The notes below the pieces were generated by a model. It was given only the letters and a program-made list of their open reading frames with translations, was not told the DNA's origin and did no database searches. DNA of 64,000 nt, from positions 4,836 to 68,835 of the forward strand of contig CAJTSD010000015.1 of assembly GCA_910578795.1 (NCBI GenBank). The letters run 5' to 3'. Positions 1 to 7,537 of the stretch are shown here, one piece after another. How positions within the stretch are numbered: the first letter of the stretch is position 1; the number at the start of each line of letters is the position of its first letter. The DNA is from an uncultured Lachnospiraceae bacterium (lineage in GTDB: Bacteria; Bacillota; Clostridia; Lachnospirales; Lachnospiraceae). Position numbers and translations under genes: made by a program.

Positions 1-561
1 ATTGACAATGCCGCTATATCGCTGCAAAGACTCATCTGCGCGAATACCCAGCAAACTTACTGTCTTACCGTAATCGTGTTCTTCCCTGTAAAACCGTCCA
101 AACTGCTTTGCAAGATCTTCCTGATGCATCCGGTAACGATAATGGTTAAATGGATTATCTATTGTAATGACATAGGGATAATCCGGTCTTTTGCGAACCC
201 AAATCTCCTCCTTTTTATCATCCCACGGATACCAATACATCTCATAGCTGCTGAGCGCCGTCCTAGTAGCCATTGGCAAGCATACCCAATACAAGTCACA
301 TTCTCCCTCCAGCGCTTTAAAGGTTCTTGTGACATATTCCGTAGTCACACTGTACTGTGCCTCAAAATCCTGATGAAACACCCCGATTCTGCGTCCCGGA
401 TAATTTTTTCGCTTAAAGTCAAGCAGCAGATTCAATAAAACGCCACTATCCTTGCCACCGCTGAAAGATACATAAATATTTTCAAACTCATGAAACAGAT
501 AATGAAACCGTTCCTGTACTGCATCATATACATTTTTCTTCTGATATCCTTTTACCATCAT
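1..561 (-). CDS. Phosphoadenosine phosphosulfate reductase-like (DUF3440-type) protein, 3' end outside window
   Basis: The first 187 residues are visible and the gene runs off the left edge. I read it by reverse-complementing positions 561 to 1, which stay open throughout. A PP-loop SGGKDS lies at about residues 34-39 and a second conserved motif LGIRADES at about 171-178; both are typical of the PAPS reductase/ATP-pyrophosphatase fold. The tryptophan- and tyrosine-rich middle (MYWYPWDD near 108) matches DUF3440/IbrA-like members rather than true CysH. The start is an ATG at 561 (a second ATG follows at 558), preceded by GGAGGT at 569-574 seven bases away. DUF3440 genes are often paired with a ParB-like partner, which is not visible here. 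The substrate is unknown. Confidence 0.8.
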   Translation of the reverse strand, partial: MMVKGYQKKNVYDAVQERFHYLFHEFENIYVSFSGGKDSGVLLNLLLDFKRKNYPGRRIGVFHQDFEAQYSVTTEYVTRTFKALEGECDLYWVCLPMATRTALSSYEMYWYPWDDKKEEIWVRKRPDYPYVITIDNPFNHYRYRMHQEDLAKQFGRFYREEHDYGKTVSLLGIRADESLQRYSGIVN

Positions 562-757
562 AAGGTATACCTCCCTGCGCTGCATAGCGTTTACGCACTT
601 TTATGATGTCAAAGCTAAACATTTTTATTGTATCACGTTTTTTTTATTTTTTCCATTTTTTACCAAATTTTAACAATTATTTCCACCAAAAAAGGAGCCG
701 TCATTTCTGATATGCTCCCTTCTGTATCCATATTTCCCGGCATTTAAAGACTTATTC

Positions 758-1372
758 TTATCCCCCTAAAGTTATATCCTGTTTTTGGTACCATTCTAAA
801 GCATCCGTAAATTGTTTTTCCTGAAAATCGGGCCATAGTTCTTTAATAATATAAAAATCCGCATAAACAGTCTGAATAGGCAGAAATCCGGATAAACGAC
901 ACATCCCGCCCCAACGGATTACCATATCAATTCTCGGTATTTCCTCGGATACCCAGCCATTCTTCATATCCCATTCCCATCCATAGTTTACCAGAAAATT
1001 CACCCTTACTGTTTCTTTTTGATATCCCGGCTGACGTCTTCGGCATGCATATGGAAGCAATTCAGCAGGAAAACACGGCGAATCAGTATTGCCAATCACA
1101 TACAATTCTATATTTTCCTTCTCAATCATTTTAACAGCATCCGTACAGGCTTTTGAAAATGCAATAACCTGCTCTCTTGGACGCTTACAGTTATCTACTG
1201 TAAATCCATAGTAAGTTAATTCCTGTACTCCATACTTTTGTGCTGACCGAAGCAGTCTTAATCCCGGTTCTAATCCATATGCATACCCCCCCTCTTTTTT
1301 CAATCCGTTTTGCTGTGCCCACCGTCTGTTACCGTCCGGTATGATACCAATATGTTTTGGAAAACGCCTCAT
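758..1372 (-). CDS. Shortened, divergent undecaprenyl diphosphate synthase-like prenyltransferase
   Basis: The N-terminus HIGIIPDGNRRWA carries the catalytic aspartate region of cis-prenyltransferases (UppS). Both C-terminal arginines of the RTSGE..RLSNF region are kept (IRWGG and CRLSGF), followed by YADFYI and a normal GG end. It departs from true UppS in three ways: it is about 204 aa instead of about 245; the ENWxRP motif reads DNCKRP; and the helical segment between NYG and the arginine motif is largely missing. The start is uncertain. An ATG at 1384 lies 1 base after AAGGAG, while the ATG at 1372 lies 13 bases after it; I prefer 1372. It may be a specialised or inactive paralogue, since no cdsA or dxr neighbour is present. 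Confidence 0.72.
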   Translation of the reverse strand: MRRFPKHIGIIPDGNRRWAQQNGLKKEGGYAYGLEPGLRLLRSAQKYGVQELTYYGFTVDNCKRPREQVIAFSKACTDAVKMIEKENIELYVIGNTDSPCFPAELLPYACRRRQPGYQKETVRVNFLVNYGWEWDMKNGWVSEEIPRIDMVIRWGGMCRLSGFLPIQTVYADFYIIKELWPDFQEKQFTDALEWYQKQDITLGG

Positions 1373-1514
1373 ACAATTAACCATACTCCTTTCACAGTAT
1401 CTCCTGATATGTTACAGTATGTCCGCATAAACTGTTACAATTATTGAATAGAATAAACATCCCTTATCAATATGGACAAATTTGGAAAAATTATACATAC
1501 CTTGCAACGGCAAT

Positions 1515-1600
1515 CGAGTAAGGAAGAGTCATCTTCCCCTACTCGCTGCGCGCCCCATGCGCCGCTTTTGCGGCATACTTTCTATGCATGGGGCTGCGCA
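1515..1600. repeat. Intergenic double-hairpin element, copy D of the TACTCGC family
   Basis: Two adjacent hairpins are visible. The first is CGAGTA-a-GGAAGA-gtca-TCTTCC-cc-TACTCG (1515-1545). The second has outer arms CCCCATGC (1553-1560) and GCATGGGG (1586-1593), extended by TGCGC/GCGCA, with an inner GCCGC-tttt-GCGGC at 1561-1574. The right half, TACTCGC-TGCGCG-CCCC, recurs at 13219-13235 and in altered form at 41694-41713. It lies between the UppS-like gene and the nitroreductase and has no proper U-tract, so it is not an obvious terminator. Confidence 0.6.
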
Positions 1601-1652
1601 TAAGAAAAGTTAAGGACTATGTTACCACAATCCTTAACTCCCACAAACAAAT

Positions 1653-2195
1653 CTAAATAAATTTTACCAAATCATCCACACTCTTGCGCTTGGGCGCCTC
1701 CGGCGCCTCGTCCGCGTAGCCCATTGCCACAAGCGCTGCAACCTTCTGTCCTGCGTCAAGACCAATGAGTTCTGCAACCTTATTCTCATCAAAAATACCA
1801 AGAATCACGCAGCCCAAGCCCTTATCGTGCGCTGCAAGGCTAAACGTCTGCGTTGCAAGTCCCGCGTCAAACACCTCCCAACGGTCCTCCTTGGAAGTAG
1901 TATACGAGCCGTCCCTTTCAAAACCGCTCCTGCCATGTACCATTGTCACAACCACAAGTGCCGGAGCGCCATTGATAATGCCTTTGTTATGTTCAAATCC
2001 AAGCGTCGCCTCCTCGGCAATTTTCGCCTTCGTATCCGCGTTCTCCACAATCGTATAACGCGTTACCTGTGTGTTCTTCCATGAGGGCGCATATGCAGCG
2101 GCAGCCACAATCTCCCGCACGGTTTCCTGTTCTACCTGCTGCGGCTTAAATTTGCGGATACTCCGACGCGTCTCAATGCACTGTAATGTTTCCAT
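1653..2195 (-). CDS. Nitroreductase-family FMN-dependent oxidoreductase
   Basis: This 180-aa protein begins METLQCIETRRSIRKF, the N-terminal RRSIRxF motif that contacts FMN phosphate in nitroreductases. The middle AAHDKGLGCVILGIFDE and the alanine-rich C-terminus MGYADEAPEAPKRKSVDDL are also typical. Length fits the small single-domain clostridial subgroup. GAGG lies 8 bases before the ATG. It begins 40 bases after the stop of the SufB-like gene on the same strand, with no terminator between them, so it may be the last gene of the suf operon. The reaction (reduction of nitro, quinone or flavin substrates) cannot be narrowed from sequence. Confidence 0.88.
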   Translation of the reverse strand: METLQCIETRRSIRKFKPQQVEQETVREIVAAAAYAPSWKNTQVTRYTIVENADTKAKIAEEATLGFEHNKGIINGAPALVVVTMVHGRSGFERDGSYTTSKEDRWEVFDAGLATQTFSLAAHDKGLGCVILGIFDENKVAELIGLDAGQKVAALVAMGYADEAPEAPKRKSVDDLVKFI

Positions 2196-2235
2196 AAAAA
2201 TACCTCGCTTTCGTGATACGTATATAAGTTAATAG

Positions 2236-3153
2236 TTACTTTAAAAAACCGTTCACAATCTGTTCCTCCGCCTCCGCCTCAGTCAGCCCTAAGGTCATCA
2301 GTTTCATCAACTGTTCCCCCGCAATTTTCCCGATTGCCGCCTCATGTATCAGGCTCGCATCAAGGTGGTTTGCCGTAATCTCCGGAATCGCACGCACAAC
2401 TGCGCTGTCCATAATAATCGCGTCACACTCCGAATGTCCGGCACATTTGTTGTTACCGTTAATATGGGAATAGAATGTTTGTTCTGATATATCTTTTGCC
2501 ACCGAACGCGAAATCACGTTTGTACTCGAATCCTCACCGTCCAAATCCACGTAAAAATTCGTTGTCGCTTTCTGTTTTCCGTGCGTCATCAGCTTTTCCT
2601 TAATCACAAGCTGCGCGCCTTTTCCAAGCTTCGCCTTTGTGACACGCTCCGTTGAATCCACGCCCTTAATCTGCACCGTATCCATTTCCATATAGCTGTT
2701 TTCGTCCATCTCCACGACCGTTTCCGGATTCATAATCCGTTCGCCCGTGCCCTCGCCCGAACCATAGTGCTTTTCCACGTAGCGAATCCGTGCATTTTTT
2801 CCGACATAAAACGTATGAATCCCGCTGTGCTCGCTCGCCTTATCGCCACCGTTGTGGATACCGCAGCCTGCGACAATCGTAACATCGCAATCCTCGCCGA
2901 TGTGAAAATCATTGTACACCAGTTCCTTCAACCCGGTCTGTGTCATTAACACCGGAATATGCACGCTTTCGCGCTTTGTTCCCGGCTTGATATAAATGTC
3001 AATGCCCGGTTTGTCCTCCTTCGTGACAATCTCAATATGTTCCGTCGAACGCCTGCCTGCCGCCTCCCCGTTTGCACGGATATTGTAGGCGCCCGCAGGT
3101 ACGTCATGCAAATCAGCCACCTGCATCAATAACGTCTTCTGAAGCTCATCCAT
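2236..3153 (-). CDS. sufB: SufB/SufD-family Fe-S cluster scaffold (minimal SUF system)
   Basis: A 305-aa SufBD-family protein forming the right-handed beta-helix core. Recognisable segments are the HSGIHTFYVGKNA and KAKLGKGAQL repeats, the C-terminal HSECDAIIMD, and PEITANHLDASLIHEAAIGK, which contains conserved acidic and His residues. It is much shorter than E. coli SufB (about 495 aa) and resembles the compact SufB of two-gene SUF systems in archaea and clostridia. I moved the start from the longest open frame to ATG 3153 because GGAGG lies 8 bases upstream there. This overlaps the sufC end by 8 bases, implying translational coupling. It probably assembles Fe-S clusters with the SufC ATPase in the cytosol. 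Confidence 0.88.
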   Translation of the reverse strand: MDELQKTLLMQVADLHDVPAGAYNIRANGEAAGRRSTEHIEIVTKEDKPGIDIYIKPGTKRESVHIPVLMTQTGLKELVYNDFHIGEDCDVTIVAGCGIHNGGDKASEHSGIHTFYVGKNARIRYVEKHYGSGEGTGERIMNPETVVEMDENSYMEMDTVQIKGVDSTERVTKAKLGKGAQLVIKEKLMTHGKQKATTNFYVDLDGEDSSTNVISRSVAKDISEQTFYSHINGNNKCAGHSECDAIIMDSAVVRAIPEITANHLDASLIHEAAIGKIAGEQLMKLMTLGLTEAEAEEQIVNGFLK

Positions 3154-3874
3154 GTATACATCCTCCTGCATTCCGCCTGCACGCAAAGCCGTCGTCCAAA
3201 AGCTGCGGCAAAATCTCGTCCCTTGTACCCACATTCGTGATTTCACCGCCTGCAATCACCACAATTTCATCCGCAATCTTCAAAATCCGCTCCTGATGCG
3301 AAATAATCACAATATTTCCCTGCGTCTGTCCGTGCATGCTCTCAAATACCTTAATTAAATTCTGAAAACTCCACAAATCAATGCCAGCCTCCGGCTCGTC
3401 AAACACCGAAAGCTTTGTGCCGCGCGCAATGACCGTCGCAATCTCAATGCGCTTTAGCTCCCCTCCCGAAAGGCTTGCATTTACCTCGCGGTTGATGTAA
3501 TCCCGTGCACAAAGTCCCACCTCCGAAAGGTATTTGCAGGCGCCGTCAACACTCAGCCGCTCGCCTGCCGCCAGCCGGATTAGGTCAAGCACCGTGATTC
3601 CTTTAAAACGCACGGGCTGCTGGAACGCAAAGCTGATTCCAAGCCGTGCACGCTCGGTCACGGACATATCCGTAATATCCTGTCCGTCCAAAAAAATCTG
3701 CCCCTCCGTCGGCTTTATGATGCCTGCAATCAGTTTCGCAAGCGTAGATTTTCCGCCGCCGTTTGGACCCGTAATCGCCGTAAAGCTTTGATTGATCTTT
3801 AAATTCACATGATTTAAAATATCTTTTCCATCTCCGTCATTCACATGATACGAGATGTTTTTTAACTCTAACAC
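3146..3874 (-). CDS. sufC: SufC-type ABC ATPase of Fe-S cluster assembly
   Basis: A 242-aa cytosolic ABC ATPase. Walker A reads GPNGGGKST, the signature region SLSGGELKRIEIA, and Walker B SVFDEPEAGIDLW followed by a switch histidine (ISHQER). The DEPEAGID sequence and direct overlap with a SufBD gene identify it as SufC rather than a transporter ATPase. The start is taken as GTG 3874 (VLELKNISYHV) because GGAGG stands 9 bases before it; the longer frame lacks a ribosome-binding site. A consensus-like promoter lies at 3919-3947. It would power conformational changes of the SufB scaffold during cluster assembly. Confidence 0.92.
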   Translation of the reverse strand: MLELKNISYHVNDGDGKDILNHVNLKINQSFTAITGPNGGGKSTLAKLIAGIIKPTEGQIFLDGQDITDMSVTERARLGISFAFQQPVRFKGITVLDLIRLAAGERLSVDGACKYLSEVGLCARDYINREVNASLSGGELKRIEIATVIARGTKLSVFDEPEAGIDLWSFQNLIKVFESMHGQTQGNIVIISHQERILKIADEIVVIAGGEITNVGTRDEILPQLLDDGFACRRNAGGCIHG

Positions 3875-3918
3875 GTATTGAAACCTCCATTCCGTAATGC
3901 ATTTCGCATCACACTTCA

Positions 3919-3947
3919 AGTATACCCAATATCTGCCTAAATTGCAA
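3919..3947 (-). promoter_or_regulatory. Probable sigma-A promoter of sufC-sufB
   Basis: On the minus strand: -35 TTGCAA (3942-3947), 17-bp spacer, -10 TATACT (3919-3924). It lies 45 bases upstream of the chosen sufC GTG start and close to the kinase stop codon at 3952. Confidence 0.65.
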
Positions 3948-3951
3948 TTCC

Positions 3952-4800
3952 CTAAATCTCCACCCGGAAACAGATTTCCTGTATGCCTGCACGGTCCAAA
4001 AGCTCCACCGTGATTTCCCCGTTGTGGCTTATCGCAATCCGGTTTGCCTGATACAGTCCTAGCCCCCTGCCCTCGCGGTTTTTCTTTGTTGAATAGCCTT
4101 TCTCGAAAAAATGCTGGATTTCTCCCATCGTAAGATGCTCCACCTGGTTTTTAATCATAAAAATCAGCTTATCGTCCTTTGCATCGAGCACCATTTCCAC
4201 TTGGTTTCGCACAGGCGTCGCCGCCTCAAACGCATTGTCCACAAGCACGCCGATAATCTCCACCAGGAAATGTTCTGACACAGATGTCACAATTTCCTGA
4301 CTCAGCACCTGCAAATCAACATCAACATACTCTGGCGCCGCAAGAATCTTGCTATATAAAAACCCCGCAAGAATCTTATCGGAAATGCGCAGAAGCGACG
4401 GGCTGCACCTTGACCTGTCGTCATAGATTTCCCTGCCGTACGCCGACTGCGCTTTCACCAGCTCGTCATAATTGTCAATCGTCACATGCATGTTTAAAAT
4501 CGCGTTCATGTGATTGTCAAACTCATGCTGCCTTGCCCGAATATCCTTTGTCAGCTCCTCCATAGGCTTTATGTAAAGCTTATAAATCTTGAGTTCTTCC
4601 TCATTTCTTTTCAGCGCCGCATAATTGCGCCCCCAATCCAAAAAGCCGAAAAAAATCACCGAAAAAATAATGCCGAACAGCACCATCACCTTTATGTCAA
4701 GCGTGTGGCTCAGTGACAGGTCTATCATCAGATAAACCGTCACAATCAATGCCGCCACGCAAAATATTCGATATAAAAATTTTCTGCCAAGCTCTGCCAT
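3952..4800 (-). CDS. GHKL-family sensor histidine kinase with two membrane segments
   Basis: A 282-aa AgrC-like GHKL kinase. Two hydrophobic segments (about 8-27 and 35-54) anchor a short N-terminus; a coiled region leads to RARQHEFDNHMNAI with the likely phosphoacceptor His92. The ATPase half contains the N-box LVDNAFEA and the GYSTKKNREGRGLGLY G-box. AgrC-type kinases normally have six or more membrane helices for peptide sensing, so this one has a reduced sensor. Its ATG at 4800 directly abuts the TAA of the LytTR regulator (4803-4801), so the two are translationally coupled. No autoinducer-peptide gene is visible nearby. Confidence 0.9.
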   Translation of the reverse strand: MAELGRKFLYRIFCVAALIVTVYLMIDLSLSHTLDIKVMVLFGIIFSVIFFGFLDWGRNYAALKRNEEELKIYKLYIKPMEELTKDIRARQHEFDNHMNAILNMHVTIDNYDELVKAQSAYGREIYDDRSRCSPSLLRISDKILAGFLYSKILAAPEYVDVDLQVLSQEIVTSVSEHFLVEIIGVLVDNAFEAATPVRNQVEMVLDAKDDKLIFMIKNQVEHLTMGEIQHFFEKGYSTKKNREGRGLGLYQANRIAISHNGEITVELLDRAGIQEICFRVEI

Positions 4801-5553
4801 TTATTGATCCTTACCCTTTATCCTGTTCATCAGTCTGTTTTTGTATGTGACGCCGATTTCCGCCGTTTCCCCGTTTTTAAGGTCCATCAGCCCGTTGACC
4901 GTATCAATACAATCAATATAGTCCAAATTGACTACACACATTCTGTGTATCTGCAAAAACTGCTCGTTCGGCAGCTTTTCCATAAGCTGCTTAATCGACA
5001 GATACGGCACCCGCAGTTCCTCTTTTGCGAGCACAAAGCACACCCCTCTTGGCACTGCCCTTACACAGATAATATCCTTGCAAAAAAGCTTATAATTGAC
5101 CCCGTCCTTTTTCACCATCACAAAGCGTTCGCGTGTTTCCCCCTGCTGCGACAGAAACAAAAGTTTACCCACAAGCTGTTCAATATCCGCCTCCTGATAA
5201 GGCTTAATCAGATATTGGTAACAGTGCAGCTCCCTGTATGCGGAAAGCTCCATATTGGCAATCGAGGTTATCATCACAATCGGCGTAAAAACATACTCCT
5301 TTTTTGCCCGGATTTCGCGGGCAAATGTCATTCCCGAAGTGTCGTCCTTGTCCTCGGGATTTAAGTTTATATCAAGCAAAAAAGCCTGAAAGGGCTGCTG
5401 CGCCTGATACAGCGCAGCTCTTGCCTCCTCCAGACTGTTTACGGGAACTGCGGACACGGACTTTGATACGTTTTCCGCCATAGCCGCAACCGCATTCAGG
5501 CTGTCCTTGCTATCCTCAAGTATCAAAATTTTTGTCACACTCCGACTTTCCAT
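4801..5553 (-). CDS. LytTR-family response regulator
   Basis: A receiver domain (residues about 8-125, phosphoacceptor D61 in FLLDINLN, C-terminal LIKPYQE) is followed by a LytTR DNA-binding domain (about 145-245, with LQIHRMCVVNLDYID). Domain order and 250-aa length match AgrA/LytR-type regulators. I chose ATG 5553 rather than GTG 5559, because the GGGG-rich ribosome-binding site is then 7 bases away. It lies downstream of the SPFH gene (gap 32 bases) and immediately upstream of its GHKL kinase. LytTR proteins usually bind paired direct repeats; no such repeat was identified in this region. Confidence 0.92.
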   Translation of the reverse strand: MESRSVTKILILEDSKDSLNAVAAMAENVSKSVSAVPVNSLEEARAALYQAQQPFQAFLLDINLNPEDKDDTSGMTFAREIRAKKEYVFTPIVMITSIANMELSAYRELHCYQYLIKPYQEADIEQLVGKLLFLSQQGETRERFVMVKKDGVNYKLFCKDIICVRAVPRGVCFVLAKEELRVPYLSIKQLMEKLPNEQFLQIHRMCVVNLDYIDCIDTVNGLMDLKNGETAEIGVTYKNRLMNRIKGKDQ

Positions 5554-5585
5554 GTCCACTCCCCTCTCCGCTTTATACCATTATC

Positions 5586-6497
5586 TTATTTTAAAATCTC
5601 GCCGACTGACTTTGCAAGTCCAGCCACGCCCTGAATCTCCGACGGAATGATAATCTTCGTCGCCGTGCCGTTTGCAGCCTTCTCAAATGCCTCAAGCTTT
5701 TTAATCGTAAGCACTGCATCGTCCGCGCCTGCATCTTTCAGGAACTTAATACCTTCCGCATTTGCCATCTGTACGACCCGGATCGCCTCCGCCTGACCTT
5801 CCGCCTCACGGATTTTACGCTCTTTTTCCGCCTCGGCACGAAGGATTGCAGCCTGCTTTTCCGCCTCTGCCTCCAAAATTGCCGACTCCTTCTGACCTTC
5901 CGCAACAAGAATCGTCGATTTCTTTTCCCCTTCCGCACGAAGGATTGCTTCACGTCGTTCACGCTCCGCCTTCATCTGCTTCTCCATCGCATTGCGGATT
6001 GCCTCGGGCGGAATGATGTTCTTCAACTCAACACGGTTTACCTTGATACCCCAGGGGTCGGTTGCAACGTCGAGTGCAGAACGCATGTTTGTATTGATAA
6101 CTTCTCTGGAAGTCAGTGTCTGGTCAAGCTCCATATCACCGATAATGTTTCGAAGCGTTGTCGCCGTCAGCTTTTCAATCGCCATAATCGGGTTATCCAC
6201 GCCGTACGCATACATCTTCGGATCGGTGATTTGGAAAAATACGACCGTGTCAATCTGCATCGTAACGTTATCCTTTGTGATAACGGGCTGCGGCGGGAAG
6301 TCCACCACCTGCTCTTTTAAATTGACTCTCTTTGCCACTCTGTCAAGGAACGGAATCTTAAAATGAATTCCGACACCCCACGTCGTATCGTATCCGCCAA
6401 GACGCTCAATAACATACGCCGACGCCTGTGGCACGATGCGCACGTTCACTGCAATCACTACAATAATGATAAATAAAATCGCTAATATCCACAACAT
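5586..6497 (-). CDS. SPFH/stomatin-like membrane scaffold protein
   Basis: A 303-aa band-7 protein. One N-terminal transmembrane helix (about 2-20) is followed by the SPFH domain (VPQASAYVIERLGGYD, later EKLTATTLRNIIGDMELDQTLTSR), then a long Ala/Glu/Arg coiled coil (about 180-245) and a hydrophilic C-terminus. This is the stomatin/QmcA architecture rather than HflC. Its ATG shares one base with the TAA of the NfeD gene upstream (TAATG at 6499-6495), a classic NfeD-stomatin pair. These pairs are thought to organise membrane microdomains; the client here is unknown. Confidence 0.93.
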   Translation of the reverse strand: MLWILAILFIIIVVIAVNVRIVPQASAYVIERLGGYDTTWGVGIHFKIPFLDRVAKRVNLKEQVVDFPPQPVITKDNVTMQIDTVVFFQITDPKMYAYGVDNPIMAIEKLTATTLRNIIGDMELDQTLTSREVINTNMRSALDVATDPWGIKVNRVELKNIIPPEAIRNAMEKQMKAERERREAILRAEGEKKSTILVAEGQKESAILEAEAEKQAAILRAEAEKERKIREAEGQAEAIRVVQMANAEGIKFLKDAGADDAVLTIKKLEAFEKAANGTATKIIIPSEIQGVAGLAKSVGEILK

Positions 6498-6940
6498 TAG
6501 TTTGTCTCCTCCTCATACTTTTCAACAATTAATTTTACACCTTTAATGTCCACAACCTTTGCAAGCGTTCCCGCCGCGATTTTGCAGCTGTTGTCTGCCG
6601 CCCGCACGGTCCAGTCCTGACCGTTCACCACCGCACAGCCCGTTTCGACAATATTGTCAACGTCCTGTGTAATGCGCACGATCTTGCCGATAATGCCCTC
6701 ATAATTCGTCCTTGTACGCGTCACGTTTATGTACTTCACTACCAGCGGTCTTGTGAAGATCAACGTCGCAAAGGATACTGCCAGAAACACGGCAATCTGC
6801 AGCTTTGTCCCCGCTCCCAAAAGCGTTGCCAGCACTGCCGCAAGTGCGCCAAGCGCAAACCAAATCGCGCCAAAGCCGACCGTTACAATCTCAATGATAA
6901 TCAGCACAATCATTGCAACCAGCCACACCATTGTATTCAT
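6497..6940 (-). CDS. NfeD-like short membrane protein
   Basis: A 147-aa short-form NfeD: about three hydrophobic helices within residues 1-70 (MVWLVAMIVLIIIEIVTVGFG, then a small-residue-rich second segment), then an OB-fold domain (about 75-147) containing NYEGIIGKIVRIT and NGQDWTVRA. The short form lacks the ClpP-like protease domain of long NfeD. It is first in a run with the SPFH gene, LytTR regulator and GHKL kinase. A GGAGGAGG ribosome-binding site lies just before its ATG. Confidence 0.9.
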   Translation of the reverse strand: MNTMVWLVAMIVLIIIEIVTVGFGAIWFALGALAAVLATLLGAGTKLQIAVFLAVSFATLIFTRPLVVKYINVTRTRTNYEGIIGKIVRITQDVDNIVETGCAVVNGQDWTVRAADNSCKIAAGTLAKVVDIKGVKLIVEKYEEETN

Positions 6941-6995
6941 GATACCTCCTCCTTTCCGGTATTCTCAGTTCAAAGGATTTTGTTTCCTTAAATAC

Positions 6996-7024
6996 ATCTT
7001 ACTGTATCTTGCGATTCAATACAA
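6996..7024 (-). promoter_or_regulatory. Possible promoter for the nfeD-SPFH-LytTR-GHKL run
   Basis: Minus-strand TTGTAT (7019-7024), 17-bp spacer, TAAGAT (6996-7001), about 55 bases before the nfeD ATG. The match is moderate, and the area is AT-rich, so alternatives exist. Confidence 0.4.
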
Positions 7025-7072
7025 TGACTTTTGCGTCAATAAGGTGATTTTCGTATTGAAATTGACATATTG

Positions 7073-7104
7073 AAAAAAGAGCACTGCCTTTATAGACAGT
7101 GCCC
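7073..7104 (-). terminator. Intrinsic terminator after the glycyl-radical gene
   Basis: On the minus strand a GGGCACTG...CAGTGCTC hairpin (7079-7104) is followed by a run of six T (7073-7078). It starts 15 bases after the stop codon at 7119. Confidence 0.85.
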
Positions 7105-7118
7105 TTGACAAACATCAA

Positions 7119-7361
7119 TTATACGCCTTCATGAAATGTTCTTGAAATAACATCTGCCTGCTGTTCCGGTGTCAGCTTAATAAAGTTTACGGCATAACCT
7201 GAAACACGGATTGTAAGCTGCGGATAATTCTCCGGATGCTTCTGCGCGTCCAAAAGCGTATCCCTGTTCAAAACATTTACATTCAAATGGTGCCCTCCTT
7301 TTGTAGCATAGCCGTCCAAAAGGTTTACCAAATTGTCTACCTGCTGTGTATTTGCTGCCAT
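7119..7361 (-). CDS. grcA: Autonomous glycyl-radical cofactor protein (GrcA/YfiD-like)
   Basis: An 80-aa stand-alone glycyl-radical domain. The motif LTIRVSGYAVNF places the radical glycine at G55, and GGHHLNVNVLNRDTLLDAQ matches the C-terminal end of pyruvate formate-lyase. In E. coli GrcA replaces the damaged C-terminus of oxygen-cleaved PflB; a similar repair or activation role is plausible here. The start was moved to ATG 7361 because AAGGAGG lies 8 bases upstream. It follows a Crp/Fnr-type regulator gene on the same strand, separated by an AT-rich region with a GTAACA/TGTTAC inverted repeat. The pfl gene itself is not in the window. Confidence 0.9.
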   Translation of the reverse strand: MAANTQQVDNLVNLLDGYATKGGHHLNVNVLNRDTLLDAQKHPENYPQLTIRVSGYAVNFIKLTPEQQADVISRTFHEGV

Positions 7362-7473
7362 AATCAATTCCTCCTTGTTTATCAATAACTATATTATAAT
7401 TTGTTTGTTCTTTATCCAGCCTGTTTGTTTTCAGCTTGTGACTATAGTATATTCAAATCGCGGAAGAATTTCC

Positions 7474-7487
7474 GTAACATCTGTTAC
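7474..7487. promoter_or_regulatory. Inverted repeat GTAACA-N2-TGTTAC, candidate Crp/Fnr-type operator
   Basis: A perfect 6-bp inverted repeat with 2-bp spacing sits between the Crp/Fnr gene stop (7538) and grcA. Crp/Fnr sites usually have arms about 4-6 bp apart, so the short spacing makes this tentative. A second palindrome, 8-1-8 and made of T/G then A/C, lies at 7501-7517. Confidence 0.35.
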
Positions 7488-7537
7488 ATTTTTTCAATTT
7501 TTTTGTTTAAAACAAAATACAATTTTAAAATTACAAA

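Noticed and set aside
4804..5364. 186-aa plus-strand frame opposite the LytTR regulator
   Set aside because: Antisense shadow without ribosome-binding site or domain; the minus-strand gene has clear receiver and LytTR motifs.
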